DNA of 64,000 nt from positions 372,001 to 436,000 of the forward strand of contig NZ_PDJE01000001.1 in NCBI RefSeq assembly GCF_002563955.1, in the 5' to 3' direction. The translations under genes and the position numbers were made by a program. The stretch comes from Paramicrobacterium agarici (GTDB taxonomy: Bacteria; Actinomycetota; Actinomycetes; Actinomycetales; Microbacteriaceae). Below are positions 53,485-62,362 of this stretch, one piece after another. Positions within the stretch are counted from its first letter, which is position 1, and each line of letters opens with the position of its first letter. The notes under the pieces were generated by a model that worked only from the letters and a program-made list of their open reading frames with translations, was not told the DNA's origin and searched no databases.

Positions 53485-54678
53485 ATGAACACGCGTCGTT
53501 GGTGGGATGTGGCTGTCGCCGCAGTGATCGTCGCGCTTTGCGCGGTCGCGGTGCTGGATGCTGACAGCAGCAACGTCGAGCAGTGGACGCTGCTCGGTCT
53601 GCTTGGCGCGCTCGGTGTGCTCTACGGAACGCTGCTTCGGCGCTGGGTTCCGCTGCACGTCGGCATTAACGACGACGAGCCCTCGGTTGCCGTCGCCCTC
53701 ATGGGCCAGCTACCGATGATCGCCCTCGCTGCGGCCGCCGTCGCCCTCAACCCAAACATGATGAACACGATGGTGATCGTGCTGCCACTGCTGTGGCTGT
53801 CGTCGGCGGGAACGTTGCACGCGATCGTCGTGAACGTTGTCGCCACGACGGCGCTCGGGGTCGGCTACGCCTTCAACCAGGGATGGACTGCGACGGGATC
53901 CCTCACGGCACTGGCGATCTCGGGCATTTCGACGGCATTCAGCATCGCTCTCGGACTGTGGATCTCGAGCATCGCCGATTGGGGCACGGAGCGGTCACGA
54001 CTGCTCGCCGAGCTCACCGAAGCGCAGGGTGCACTTGAGGCGGCGCACCGTGAGTCGGGGGCTGCGTTCGAACGTGAACGCATTGCGCGCGATATCCACG
54101 ACACGATCGCCCAGAGTCTCACGAGCATCGTGATGCTCGCCGAGCGGGCGTCACGTGAGCCGGATGCACGGGGAACGATCGCGCTCGTCGAAGACACCGC
54201 CCGCGATGCCCTGAGCGACGCACGGGCGCTTGTCGCGGCGAACGCGACAGTGTCAACGCAGCTCGCGCCGCTCGAAGCCAGTCTCACGCGCCTCGGCGAG
54301 CGCTTCGCGCGCGAGACCGGTGTGGCGGTGTCGTCGAGCGTCGATCTCGGCGATCAGCTGCCGCGGGAGCTCGAGGTCATGCTGCTGCGCTGCGTGCAGG
54401 AGGGTCTCGCGAACGTGCGCAAGCACGCCGATGCTCACGCGGTGTCCGTGACTCTGCGCAGCACGGTCGCGGGGGTCGAACTCACCGTTACCGATGACGG
54501 GCGCGGACTTCGCGGCGTCACCGTCGACGACGAACGCGGCTTCGGGCTGACGGGAATGCGCGAGCGCGTCGCCCTCGTGGGAGGATCTCTCTCGGTCATG
54601 GATGCTGCGCCCGGCGGCGTCACTCTCGCGGTGACCGTGCCGCACTCACCCGTCCCGTCGAATGGAGCAACCCCGTGA
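53485..54678 (+). CDS. sensor histidine kinase (HisKA_3/NarL-type)
   Basis: 397 residues. Five to six membrane helices occupy residues 1-155 with no sizeable outer sensor loop. The phospho-acceptor is His205 in ERERIARDIHDTIAQSL, and the ATPase N box is EGLANVRKHADAHAVS with G boxes DDGRGLRG and GFGLTGMRERVALVGG. Intramembrane-type kinases next to an ABC exporter often sense membrane-active compounds. It overlaps the regulator gene by four bases. Confidence 0.92.
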   Translation: MNTRRWWDVAVAAVIVALCAVAVLDADSSNVEQWTLLGLLGALGVLYGTLLRRWVPLHVGINDDEPSVAVALMGQLPMIALAAAAVALNPNMMNTMVIVLPLLWLSSAGTLHAIVVNVVATTALGVGYAFNQGWTATGSLTALAISGISTAFSIALGLWISSIADWGTERSRLLAELTEAQGALEAAHRESGAAFERERIARDIHDTIAQSLTSIVMLAERASREPDARGTIALVEDTARDALSDARALVAANATVSTQLAPLEASLTRLGERFARETGVAVSSSVDLGDQLPRELEVMLLRCVQEGLANVRKHADAHAVSVTLRSTVAGVELTVTDDGRGLRGVTVDDERGFGLTGMRERVALVGGSLSVMDAAPGGVTLAVTVPHSPVPSNGATP

Positions 54679-55322
54679 TCCGCGTTCTCGTCGCAGACGA
54701 CCATCCCATCGTGCGCTCCGGCATCGTCGGCCTGCTCGATGATGCCGACGGCATTGACGTGGTGGGCGAGGCGGCCACGGGCACTGAGGCCGTGGAACGC
54801 GCACGCGCGCTGCAGCCCGACCTCGTGCTCATGGATCTGCGCATGCCAGAGCTCGACGGAACCGAGGCGACGCTCGTCATCACCGCTGAACTGCCCGGCA
54901 CGCGCGTGCTCGTGCTCACGACGTACGAGAGCGACGACCACATTCTGGGGGCCATTGAGGCCGGGGCATCCGGGTACCTGCTCAAGGCGGCGCCGTCGGC
55001 AGAGATCATCGCGGGAGCGCGCGCCGTCGTCGCGGGCGAGACCGTGCTCGCACCGTCGATCGCCGCGACACTCGTCAAGCGCATGCGGCATCGCGAGGAG
55101 CCCGCGGCGCCCGCGCTCAGTCCGCGCGAGGTCGACGTGCTGCGCCTCGTCGCCGCCGGGCACAGCAACCCGCGCATCGCGCGAGAACTCTTCATCGGCG
55201 AAGCGACGGTGAAGACGCATCTGCTTCACGCGTACGACAAGCTCGGCGTCTCCGACCGCACGCAAGCGGTGCTCCGAGCGCTGGATCTCGGCATTATCGC
55301 GCGCGACGGCACGAATCAGTGA
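54675..55322 (+). CDS. response regulator, LuxR/NarL family
   Basis: 215 residues beginning MIRVLVADDHPIVRSGIVGL. The acceptor is Asp54 (LVLMDLRMPELDG), and the conserved Lys is near residue 104 (GYLLKAA). The C-terminal LuxR HTH has LSPREVDVLRLVAAGHSNPR and ATVKTHLLHAYDKLGVSD. It is the cognate partner of the overlapping kinase and probably regulates the upstream ABC exporter. Its target site is not evident. Confidence 0.93.
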   Translation: MIRVLVADDHPIVRSGIVGLLDDADGIDVVGEAATGTEAVERARALQPDLVLMDLRMPELDGTEATLVITAELPGTRVLVLTTYESDDHILGAIEAGASGYLLKAAPSAEIIAGARAVVAGETVLAPSIAATLVKRMRHREEPAAPALSPREVDVLRLVAAGHSNPRIARELFIGEATVKTHLLHAYDKLGVSDRTQAVLRALDLGIIARDGTNQ

Positions 55323-55389
55323 CGCCTGCGGACACGGTGTGCCGGTACACCCTCACACCATGTTCGCCCGTGTCACACAAGCATCCGCC

Positions 55390-55443
55390 TACCGCTGCCG
55401 TGCTGGTTACCGCTGCCGTGCCAGTTACCGTTGCTCTGCCGGC
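55390..55443. repeat. 18-bp tandem repeat, three units
   Basis: TACCGCTGCCGTGCTGGT, TACCGCTGCCGTGCCAGT and TACCGTTGCTCTGCCGGC in tandem, overlapping the stop of the GNAT gene. The first two differ at 2 positions and the third is more diverged. No function apparent. Confidence 0.7.
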
Positions 55444-55958
55444 ACGAGCGACACTCGCGTGCTCAGCCAGTCGTTCGCGTCGGCCTCCGCCTCGGCCGTC
55501 GTCAGCGGCTCGAAGCCCGCACGCTCGGCAACCGAGCGAGACTTGGGGTTCTCGGGGTTCACGCGCGTGATGGCCTCTGAAATGCCTGGAATCTGGTCGA
55601 GGAACGACACGACGAGCATCACCGCTCGCGTTGCGATTCCACGCCCGCGCGTCGCCGGGTAGAGACCGTAGACAATGTCGGCCTGGTAGTCCTTGAGCCC
55701 CTCGCGCCCGACCTCTGCCGTGATCGTCCCGGCCAGTTTGCCGTCTGCCACGATCGCGAACGAGTAGATGGGCCCTTCCGCTTCCCACGACTTCTCCACG
55801 TCAGAAAGGTGCGCTCGCACGCTCTCTTCCGTGGCCTCAGCGTCGTCGAGCCACGTCACGTACTCGTCGTCCTGCCCGGCGATGTGCTCGTCAGCATCCG
55901 CCACAGTCAACGGTCGCAGCATGACGACGCCATCGTCGGAATACAGCACCTTGATCAT
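55425..55958 (-). CDS. GNAT family N-acetyltransferase
   Basis: 177 residues. The acetyl-CoA loop is YPATRGRGIATRAVMLVVSF (Q/RxxGxG/A), preceded by LAGTITAEVG and followed by NPENPKSRSVAERAGFEPL, the RimJ/RimL-type pattern. It probably acetylates an amine on a protein N-terminus or small molecule. It follows the M20 peptidase gene with an ATGA overlap, so one substrate pathway may link them. Confidence 0.88.
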   Translation of the reverse strand: MIKVLYSDDGVVMLRPLTVADADEHIAGQDDEYVTWLDDAEATEESVRAHLSDVEKSWEAEGPIYSFAIVADGKLAGTITAEVGREGLKDYQADIVYGLYPATRGRGIATRAVMLVVSFLDQIPGISEAITRVNPENPKSRSVAERAGFEPLTTAEAEADANDWLSTRVSLVPAEQR

Positions 55959-57232
55959 CGTTCCCCCTCAGAGTTCTCGGCCGCGCCGAGCCATTCGCGC
56001 GCGGCTGTGGTGAGTGCCGCAATGCCCACGCGAAGCGTCGGCTCGGGCACGGGTGCGAAAAACGGCGAGTGGTTCGACGGCACTCCGGCAGGCAGCGAGG
56101 TGAGCAGCTCGCTGCCCTCGAACAGCGTGGGGTCGGTGCCGCCGAGCAGCCAGTACACGATCGGCGCGTCAACAGGTGCCGCGAGGTTTCCGATGTCCTC
56201 GCTGCCCATGATGGGTTGAACATCGCCGACGACGACGCCCTCCAGTTGTTCGCGCAGGACCCCGAGCGTGCGCGCTGTGGCTGCCGGCTCGTTAACGAGC
56301 ACGGGAAACGAGTCGCGGCCGGTGATCTCGGGGGCTCGATCGACGCCGGATGCTGCTGCCTCAGCGTTCACGATACGGTGCGCAGCCGCGATCACGCGGT
56401 CCCGCACGGCGGGGTCATAGCTGCGGATGTTGAGTCCGAGGCGCGCCTCGTCGGCGATGACGTTGTTCTTCGTGCCGGCCTGCATCGTGCCGATCGTTAG
56501 CACAGCCGTCTCGCGGCCGGCGACCTCGCGCGACACGATCGTCTGCAGTCGCATCACGGTTGCCGCGGCCATGACGACCGGATCGATGGTCGACTCCGGT
56601 TGCGAGCCGTGGCCTCCCCGGCCGAACAAGCGCACTTCGAGCTCGTCGGTCGCGGCGAAAGCCGGGCCGGACGCCGCGCCGATGAAGCCGGCGGGAAACG
56701 GCATGACGTGCTGTCCGAGCACGATATCGGGGGCGGGAATGATGTCGTACAGACCGTCGTCGACCATCACCTGGGCGCCGCCGCCGTTCTCTTCTGCGGG
56801 CTGGAACACGAGAACGAGGGTCCCCGTCCACTCCCCATGGGCGGCAGAAAGCAGTTCCGCAGCGCCGAGCAGCGCTGTCACATGCATGTCGTGCCCGCAC
56901 GCGTGCATGACCGGCACGTCGACGCCCTCGGCGTCGGTCCCGCGCGCCGTCGAGGCGTACGGCAGTCCCGTCTGCTCAAAGACGGGCAGTGCGTCCATAT
57001 CGGCGCGCAGCATGACAACCGGGCCGTCGCCCGATGTCAAGACGCCGACAACGCCCGTTCTGCCGATCTCCTCGTGCACGTCGAAGCCGAGTTCGGCGAG
57101 GCGCGCCGCCACGATGCCCGCCGTTCGCGTCTCATGAAACGACAGTTCAGGATGCTGGTGCAAGTCTTCGTACACCGGCAGAAGACGCTCGGCGACGGCC
57201 GCGGCCTCGTGCAGCGCATTCAGGCTCACCAT
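55955..57232 (-). CDS. M20 family amidohydrolase (aminoacylase/HipO-like)
   Basis: 425 residues from ATG 57232; GTG 57229 is the alternative because AGGAGG is only 2 nt before the ATG. Metal-binding motifs are MHACGHDMHVTAL (about 109-121) and FQPAEENGGGAQ (about 143), with MLRADMDALPVFEQ upstream and NHSPFF near the end. It hydrolyses N-acyl amino acids or a related amide. It is coupled to the GNAT gene. The lid domain GRGGHGSQPESTIDPVVMAA is present. Confidence 0.92.
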   Translation of the reverse strand: MVSLNALHEAAAVAERLLPVYEDLHQHPELSFHETRTAGIVAARLAELGFDVHEEIGRTGVVGVLTSGDGPVVMLRADMDALPVFEQTGLPYASTARGTDAEGVDVPVMHACGHDMHVTALLGAAELLSAAHGEWTGTLVLVFQPAEENGGGAQVMVDDGLYDIIPAPDIVLGQHVMPFPAGFIGAASGPAFAATDELEVRLFGRGGHGSQPESTIDPVVMAAATVMRLQTIVSREVAGRETAVLTIGTMQAGTKNNVIADEARLGLNIRSYDPAVRDRVIAAAHRIVNAEAAASGVDRAPEITGRDSFPVLVNEPAATARTLGVLREQLEGVVVGDVQPIMGSEDIGNLAAPVDAPIVYWLLGGTDPTLFEGSELLTSLPAGVPSNHSPFFAPVPEPTLRVGIAALTTAAREWLGAAENSEGER

Positions 57233-57305
57233 CGCCTCCTCGTGATCGTTCGAACGTCGTGACTCCAGCGTATCCCGGGAGGTCCGCAACGGCACTACGC
57301 GCGGC

Positions 57306-58385
57306 TCACGCTCCCGGGGGCGCGGATACGGTCTCGCCCGCGACGAATTCCACGCCGAACGACGTCGATACGGGCATCCGCCCGTCGAGCAGCTCAAGAA
57401 CGGCACGACCGGCGGCAGCGCCCTTCTCGTTCATCGGCTGCCGCACGGTCGTCAGCTGCATGCCGAGGTTGTCGACACGGATGCCGTCGAAGCCGACGAT
57501 GCTCACGTCGCGGGGAACTTCGAGGCCAAGATCTCGCGCCGCAGCGATCGCCCCCGCGGCGATGAGATCGCTCTGCGCGATGATCGCCGTCGGCCGGCGC
57601 GCCGCCTCCACGTCGAGCAGGGCCCGCGCGGCACGTCGCCCTGCGTCAACACGGCTCGATCCCGCGACCCAGCCGCCGATTCCCGGGAACACGTCGCGTG
57701 CGCCCAGCATCCGCTCTCGTGCCGGGAGCACGCTCTCGCGCTCGCACTCCGGCGTCAGCGCGCGCGGTTCCGTCGGTCGCTCGAGCCCGAGCGTGATGAG
57801 GCTGACGTGTTCATGTCCCAGGTCACGCAGGTGCTGCGCGAGCATGCGGGTTCCACCCCGGTTGTCCACGCTGATCACGGGGCTCTCGCCTGTCGGTTCC
57901 GCCTCGATCGCCACCATCGGAATTCCCCGGCGCGTCAGAACATCGAGTGAGTGGCCCGGGTCAATGTTGCAGCCGAGCAGAACGACGGCGTCAACAGGCG
58001 CATTGGCGACGGTGACCTGACTCGTGCTCTCGGCCGAATCGCTCATGAGCAGCAGCCCGGCGCCGAGCGAACTGAGCTCTTCGGCAAGTCCGTCGAGGGT
58101 CTGAATCAGAACCGGATCCCGAAACGACACTCCGATGCGTGAGGCGAGCACCGCTCCGACGATTCCGCTGCGGCCGCGACGAAGCCCCGCTGCCCGAGGA
58201 TCCGGGCCGACGTAGCCGAGCGCCGCCGCCGCGTCGAGCACCTTCTTCTTGGTCGCCTCCGACACCGGGCCCTGGCCGCTGAAGGCGATGGATGCGGTTG
58301 AGGCCGAGACGCCTGCGCGAGCGGCGACGTCGGCGAGCGTGGGGCGAGAGTCTTCGGCGGCGCTTCTCGACACGCTTCTCGACAT
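57306..58385 (-). CDS. LacI family transcriptional regulator
   Basis: 359 residues from ATG 58385, with AGGAGG upstream. The HTH is PTLADVAARAGVSASTASIA (about 15-34), with the hinge ALGYVGPDPRAAGLRRGRSG. The periplasmic-binding-like domain follows, with ISVDNRGGTRMLAQHLRDLG and IVGFDGIRVDNLGMQLTTVR. It is divergent from an MFS gene; the palindrome at 58464-58477 between them is the expected operator. A sugar or nucleoside inducer is likely. Confidence 0.92.
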   Translation of the reverse strand: MSRSVSRSAAEDSRPTLADVAARAGVSASTASIAFSGQGPVSEATKKKVLDAAAALGYVGPDPRAAGLRRGRSGIVGAVLASRIGVSFRDPVLIQTLDGLAEELSSLGAGLLLMSDSAESTSQVTVANAPVDAVVLLGCNIDPGHSLDVLTRRGIPMVAIEAEPTGESPVISVDNRGGTRMLAQHLRDLGHEHVSLITLGLERPTEPRALTPECERESVLPARERMLGARDVFPGIGGWVAGSSRVDAGRRAARALLDVEAARRPTAIIAQSDLIAAGAIAAARDLGLEVPRDVSIVGFDGIRVDNLGMQLTTVRQPMNEKGAAAGRAVLELLDGRMPVSTSFGVEFVAGETVSAPPGA

Positions 58386-58463
58386 CGGGCACCTCCTCTG
58401 GCGCTTCTCTGCGGCGGCTTGACCACCGGCTCCTGTCTCGGCTAGCTTAGGCGGATGCCGCGA

Positions 58464-58477
58464 TCGAATCGATTCGA
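58464..58477. promoter_or_regulatory. LacI-type operator palindrome
   Basis: TCGAATCGATTCGA is a perfect 14-bp palindrome with central CG, the usual LacI-family core, midway between the divergent LacI and MFS genes. It should let the regulator control both. Confidence 0.85.
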
Positions 58478-58518
58478 GCTCGGTCTCTACCCTTCGTCCC
58501 ACGTTTCGAAAGACCATC

Positions 58519-59742
58519 ATGGCTGTCACGACATCGCGCTCTGAACTTGTCGCGTGGCGCAACGCGATCTTTGTCATCTTCACGATGTCGGGCCTCAGCG
58601 TGGCAACGTGGGCGGCGCGCGTTCCGACCATCAAGGCGAACCTCGACATCTCGACGGGCTCCGTCGGACTGCTTGTCTTGTGCATGTCGGCGTGCTCCGT
58701 TGTCGGCCTCATCGTCGCGCCGATGATGTTCGCGCGCCTCGGACCACGACGCAGCATGCTCACGTCACTGCTCCTGGTGGCGGTGGGGCTCATCGTCATC
58801 GGACTCGGCGCTGCGGTCGTCTTCACGCCGGTCGTCGTGGGCATCGGTCTCGGCCTCTTCGGGTTCGGCAACGGCAGCTGCGACGTCGTCATGAACGTCG
58901 AGGCAGCCGACGTCGAGAAGCACCTCAAGCGCACGGTCATGCCGCTCATGCACGCGTTCTTCAGCGGCGGCACGGTGCTCGGTGCCGGCATTGCGGCGCT
59001 CACGGAGCTGCTGCAGGTATCGATGATCGCCCACGCACTCGTCATGGCCGCGGTCGTTGCAGCGACCGCGTTCGTTGCCGCTCGTTTCGTGCCGCTGCGT
59101 ACGTCGACCGACACTCAGGAGCTCAAGCGTCAGAATACGAGCTGGCAGCAGAAGGTCCGCGAGAGTCTCGCCGTCTGGGCCGATCCTCGGCTGCTCGCGA
59201 TCGGCGTCATTATTCTGGGCATGGCATTTGCCGAGGGCAGTGCGAATGACTGGGTCGCTCTTGCCGTCGTGGAGGGGCACGGGATGCTGGAGTCGGCGGG
59301 AGCCGCGATTCTCGCGGTGTTCCTCACGGCGATGACCGTTGGGCGTGTCATCGGCGGGCCCATCCTCGACCGTTTCGGCCGTGTGAAGGTGCTCATCGGA
59401 TGCTCGGTGTCGGCGGTCGCCGGCCTTCTGCTGTTCATTGTCGCGCCCACCCTTCCGCTCCTGGTGATCGGTGCGATTCTGTGGGGCCTCGGTGCTTCGC
59501 TCGGTTTCCCCGTGGGAATGTCGGCGGCGGCAGATTCACCGAAGGATGCTGCGGCACGAGTGAGTGCTGTTGCAATCATCGGCTACTGTGCGTTCCTCGT
59601 CGGGCCTCCGCTGATCGGTCTGCTTGCCGACCACATCGGTCTGCTCAATGCACTGTTCGTCGTGCTCGGCCTGATTGTCTTCGCCGGTGTCGCGTCCCCT
59701 GCGGCGCGTGAGCGTTCGGTGCGCATTCACGACAGTGAGTAA
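58519..59742 (+). CDS. MFS transporter
   Basis: 407 residues with 12 expected membrane helices. LSVATWAARVPTIKANLDIS in the first loop and FGFGNGSCDVVMNVEAADVE in helix 5 match the actinobacterial fucose-permease-like MFS group. GPILDRFGRVKVLIGCSV is the second-half motif A. It is controlled by the divergent LacI protein. Its TAA stop forms the first bases of a 21-bp tandem-repeat array. Substrate unknown, probably a sugar. Confidence 0.9.
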   Translation: MAVTTSRSELVAWRNAIFVIFTMSGLSVATWAARVPTIKANLDISTGSVGLLVLCMSACSVVGLIVAPMMFARLGPRRSMLTSLLLVAVGLIVIGLGAAVVFTPVVVGIGLGLFGFGNGSCDVVMNVEAADVEKHLKRTVMPLMHAFFSGGTVLGAGIAALTELLQVSMIAHALVMAAVVAATAFVAARFVPLRTSTDTQELKRQNTSWQQKVRESLAVWADPRLLAIGVIILGMAFAEGSANDWVALAVVEGHGMLESAGAAILAVFLTAMTVGRVIGGPILDRFGRVKVLIGCSVSAVAGLLLFIVAPTLPLLVIGAILWGLGASLGFPVGMSAAADSPKDAAARVSAVAIIGYCAFLVGPPLIGLLADHIGLLNALFVVLGLIVFAGVASPAARERSVRIHDSE

Positions 59743-59865
59743 CGTCGTGCGGGTCTGATGCAACGTCGTGCGGGTCTGATGCAACGTCGTGCGGGCCTGA
59801 TGCAACGTCGTGCGGGCCTGATGCAACGTCGTGCGGGCCTGATGTAACATCGCACGGGCCCGATG
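59740..59865. repeat. six tandem 21-bp units after the MFS gene
   Basis: Units of the form CAACGTCGTGCGGG[T/C]CTGATG run head to tail from the MFS stop codon to 59865. Units 2-5 differ only at one T/C position, and unit 6 has five transitions. The 21-bp step equals two helical turns. No spacers, so it is not a CRISPR. Confidence 0.9.
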
Positions 59866-59962
59866 CAGCCTTGACCGCCCGAGCAGTGGTCCTGCTCAGG
59901 TTCAGGCCCAGGAACTTCCCTTAGCGCCTCCCCGATGCGGTCCTGCAAAACTGGCAGGCAGT

Positions 59963-59983
59963 GCCGCCGACGACATCGGCGGC
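59963..59983. terminator. hairpin downstream of the HNH gene
   Basis: GCCGCCGA, loop CGACA, TCGGCGGC: an 8-bp GC-rich stem about 30 nt after the DUF222/HNH stop (minus strand). No T tract. A possible terminator. Confidence 0.4.
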
Positions 59984-60011
59984 CAGCTCAAGGTCGGCCA
60001 GGGACGGCTCG

Positions 60012-61505
60012 TCAGAACAACGGTTCTTCGGCTACTTCCTTCCGCTCGTCGTCGTCCGCCGCACTCTCGGCATTCGCCGTCGCTTTGTCTTCGGCGCCTA
60101 CTTCCAGGAATTGGACGTTGGAGGTGCGTGGCACCTGGTAAGCGATTCCGAGGGGTGAGATCCATTCGATCCGGTCGCCGTCGGTATGAACCTGCCACAT
60201 GGTGTGGTGTCGGAGCATGTGGTGCTGTTCGCATCCGGGCTGCAGATTCGACAACTTTGTTTCACCGCCGTGTTGCCATTGTTCGATGTGATCCAGGTCA
60301 CAAATGGTGGCAGGCCGGTCGCAGCCGATGCCGGTGCAGGTTTCATCGCGCAGTCGCACGGTGCGTTTCAGATCCGCCGGCACCGCATAACTGTCACGCC
60401 CCACCGACAGCACCGCCCCGGTCTCCGGGTGCGTCAATAACCTCGTGAAACTCGGTGCCCGCGCCGCCAACTCGCGTGCGATGTCGGGGGCGATGGGCCC
60501 GTATCCGTCCAACTGTCCGGGCTCGTCGGAGTGTCCGAGGAGTGTCATGACGGGGACGGTGACATGCACGGTCGGACGAATCCCACCCAAACGGTCAGCC
60601 CCCACCCCCGAAGCACCAACACCGGGTTTAGGCCCGTCGGTGGTGAAGCCTTTCATCAGGGCATCAGTGACAGCATCTGCTTCGATCTGCGCCAGAGTCC
60701 GGTCGTCGCCGGCAGCTTTCAACGCCCGCGCCGTCCGCGTGGCCGCATTCAGAAAGCTCTGCACCACCTCGACCGGACCGTGCAGGGTGAGAGCTCCCAT
60801 GCCGTCTTGGGTGCCGTAGCACTCCACCCGACGCTGCTTCACCGCCTCACACCGACGCTCACTAATCGTCTCCGGAAACAAACCCTCCCGGATCTTGATC
60901 GCAGCACGAGCAAACTGCGTCGCCGACTGCTGCCTTGCCTTAGGGAGAGCTTTCGTCTCGAACGCGGCCGCTTCTTCTGGGTCGAGGCTCACGGCCTGAC
61001 GCAGCATCGCATCCACATGCTGCCGCGTAATCTCACCAGCCTCTAAAGCGCCGAATGTTGACGAGAGCTTCTCACACAGAAACTCAGCATCATTCAGCAG
61101 GCCCTGCGCGTGACCTTTCGTGACACCGATCGCCGCACCGATCTCCTGCGCCAAAGAAGACCGCACCCACCCCTCAGCCTCCGCGTCAAGATCCGCCCGA
61201 GACGTTCCGGCCGGGACAGGGATGAACACACCCGGATGCTCAAGGGCCTCCTGCAGCATCCCGTAGATGCCGCGCATGCGCGATGCTTCCGCTGCCGAGA
61301 TCGCACGAGAATCAGCAACAACACCAGCCAGCCGCTCACGCAACGCGCTCGCTACAGCATCCGCTGACTCTCGATCAGGCACGTCAGGGCCGACGACGTC
61401 AAACTGATCATTCGAATCCGTCGGCGGCGGTTGATATAACTCTTCTCTCCCATCCGGCGGACCCCAATTGTCCGGGTCCGGAGGGGAATCTCTGAACTCA
61501 TCCAT
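60012..61505 (-). CDS. DUF222 domain / HNH endonuclease (13E12-type)
   Basis: 497 residues. The N-terminal two thirds is a DUF222 domain (FGALEAGEITRQHVDAML; VECYGTQDGMGALTLHGPVE). The HNH nuclease lies at about 387-425: RDETCTGIGCDR (Cys pair), DLDHIEQWQHGGETK (His, metal) and GCEQHHMLRH. Such genes form multi-copy families in actinobacteria and behave like mobile or recombining elements, though no transposase is present. The tail is acidic. Divergent from nucS; neighbouring tandem repeats are noted. Confidence 0.92.
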   Translation of the reverse strand: MDEFRDSPPDPDNWGPPDGREELYQPPPTDSNDQFDVVGPDVPDRESADAVASALRERLAGVVADSRAISAAEASRMRGIYGMLQEALEHPGVFIPVPAGTSRADLDAEAEGWVRSSLAQEIGAAIGVTKGHAQGLLNDAEFLCEKLSSTFGALEAGEITRQHVDAMLRQAVSLDPEEAAAFETKALPKARQQSATQFARAAIKIREGLFPETISERRCEAVKQRRVECYGTQDGMGALTLHGPVEVVQSFLNAATRTARALKAAGDDRTLAQIEADAVTDALMKGFTTDGPKPGVGASGVGADRLGGIRPTVHVTVPVMTLLGHSDEPGQLDGYGPIAPDIARELAARAPSFTRLLTHPETGAVLSVGRDSYAVPADLKRTVRLRDETCTGIGCDRPATICDLDHIEQWQHGGETKLSNLQPGCEQHHMLRHHTMWQVHTDGDRIEWISPLGIAYQVPRTSNVQFLEVGAEDKATANAESAADDDERKEVAEEPLF

Positions 61506-61651
61506 GCACCAATTCCACCACGAATCACGACATTCATTCGAGCAAACCTACGAATGTGGATAACTCTTCTCGAAGTTGTATTCGCATCGATCCTGTGGAG
61601 AACTGACACCTGAAAGAGCGTTGTCGACAGCATCCGCCCTCTCTCGCTGTG

Positions 61652-61657
61652 TACACT
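61652..61657 (+). promoter_or_regulatory. -10 box of leaderless nucS
   Basis: TACACT with 6 nt (CGCAGA) to GTG 61664. It decides between this GTG and the ATG at 61649. Confidence 0.6.
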
Positions 61658-61663
61658 CGCAGA

Positions 61664-62359
61664 GTGCGTTTGGTGATTGCAAAGTGCTCGGTCGACTACG
61701 CGGGCCGCCTGACCTCCCATCTTCCCGAGGCAACGCGCCTGCTCATGCTCAAGAGCGACGGCAGCCTTCTGGTTCACTCCGACGGCGGAAGCTACAAGCC
61801 CCTCAACTGGATGAGCCCTCCCTGCGTCTTCGAAACCGAAGAGCCCACCGACGAGCAGCGCGAAGCGGGCATTGTCGATGTCTGGAAAGTCACCCACAAG
61901 AAGACGAGTGACCAAATCGTCGTCTCGATCTTCGAGGTGATTCACGACAGCCAGCACGAGCTCGGCATCGACCCCGGTCTGCAGAAAGACGGCGTCGAAG
62001 CGCACCTGCAGAAGCTGCTCGCCGAGCAGATCGACCTGCTCGGCGACGGCCACACCCTCGTGCGCCGCGAGTACATGACGGCGATCGGCCCCGTCGACAT
62101 TCTGGCGAAGGATGCTGCCGGCAGCTCCGTCGCCGTCGAGCTGAAGCGCCGCGGCGACATCGACGGCGTCGAACAGCTCACCCGCTACCTCGAGCTGATG
62201 AACCGCGACCCTCTGCTCGCCCCCGTCACGGGAATCTTCGCGGCACAGGAGATCAAGCCGCAGGCTCGAACGCTCGCGGAGGACCGCGGCATCCGGTGTC
62301 TTGTTCTCGACTACGACGCCATGCGCGGCATGGACATCGCCGACGGGCGTCTCTTCTAG
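61664..62359 (+). CDS. nucS: mismatch-specific endonuclease NucS (EndoMS)
   Basis: 231 residues from GTG 61664 ([20 protein letters not shown]). In actinobacteria lacking MutS/MutL, NucS cuts both strands at mismatches. The N-terminal DNA-binding/dimer domain includes [11 protein letters not shown], and the RecB-like nuclease core has Asp144 in GPVDILAKD and Glu158-x-Lys160 in [20 protein letters not shown]. The C-terminal GRLF resembles the sliding-clamp-binding motif. Followed after 3 nt by an unknown gene, so the two are co-transcribed. Confidence 0.95.
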   Translation: MRLVIAKCSVDYAGRLTSHLPEATRLLMLKSDGSLLVHSDGGSYKPLNWMSPPCVFETEEPTDEQREAGIVDVWKVTHKKTSDQIVVSIFEVIHDSQHELGIDPGLQKDGVEAHLQKLLAEQIDLLGDGHTLVRREYMTAIGPVDILAKDAAGSSVAVELKRRGDIDGVEQLTRYLELMNRDPLLAPVTGIFAAQEIKPQARTLAEDRGIRCLVLDYDAMRGMDIADGRLF

Positions 62360-62362
62360 ATC

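Noticed and set aside
59740..59865. 21-bp tandem units as a CRISPR array
   Set aside because: Units are directly adjacent with no spacers, and no cas genes lie nearby.
59727..59948. Minus-strand frame encoding a heptapeptide repeat (LHQARTT) through the 21-bp array
   Set aside because: It exists only because 21 is divisible by three; no promoter, ribosome-binding site or sensible N-terminus.
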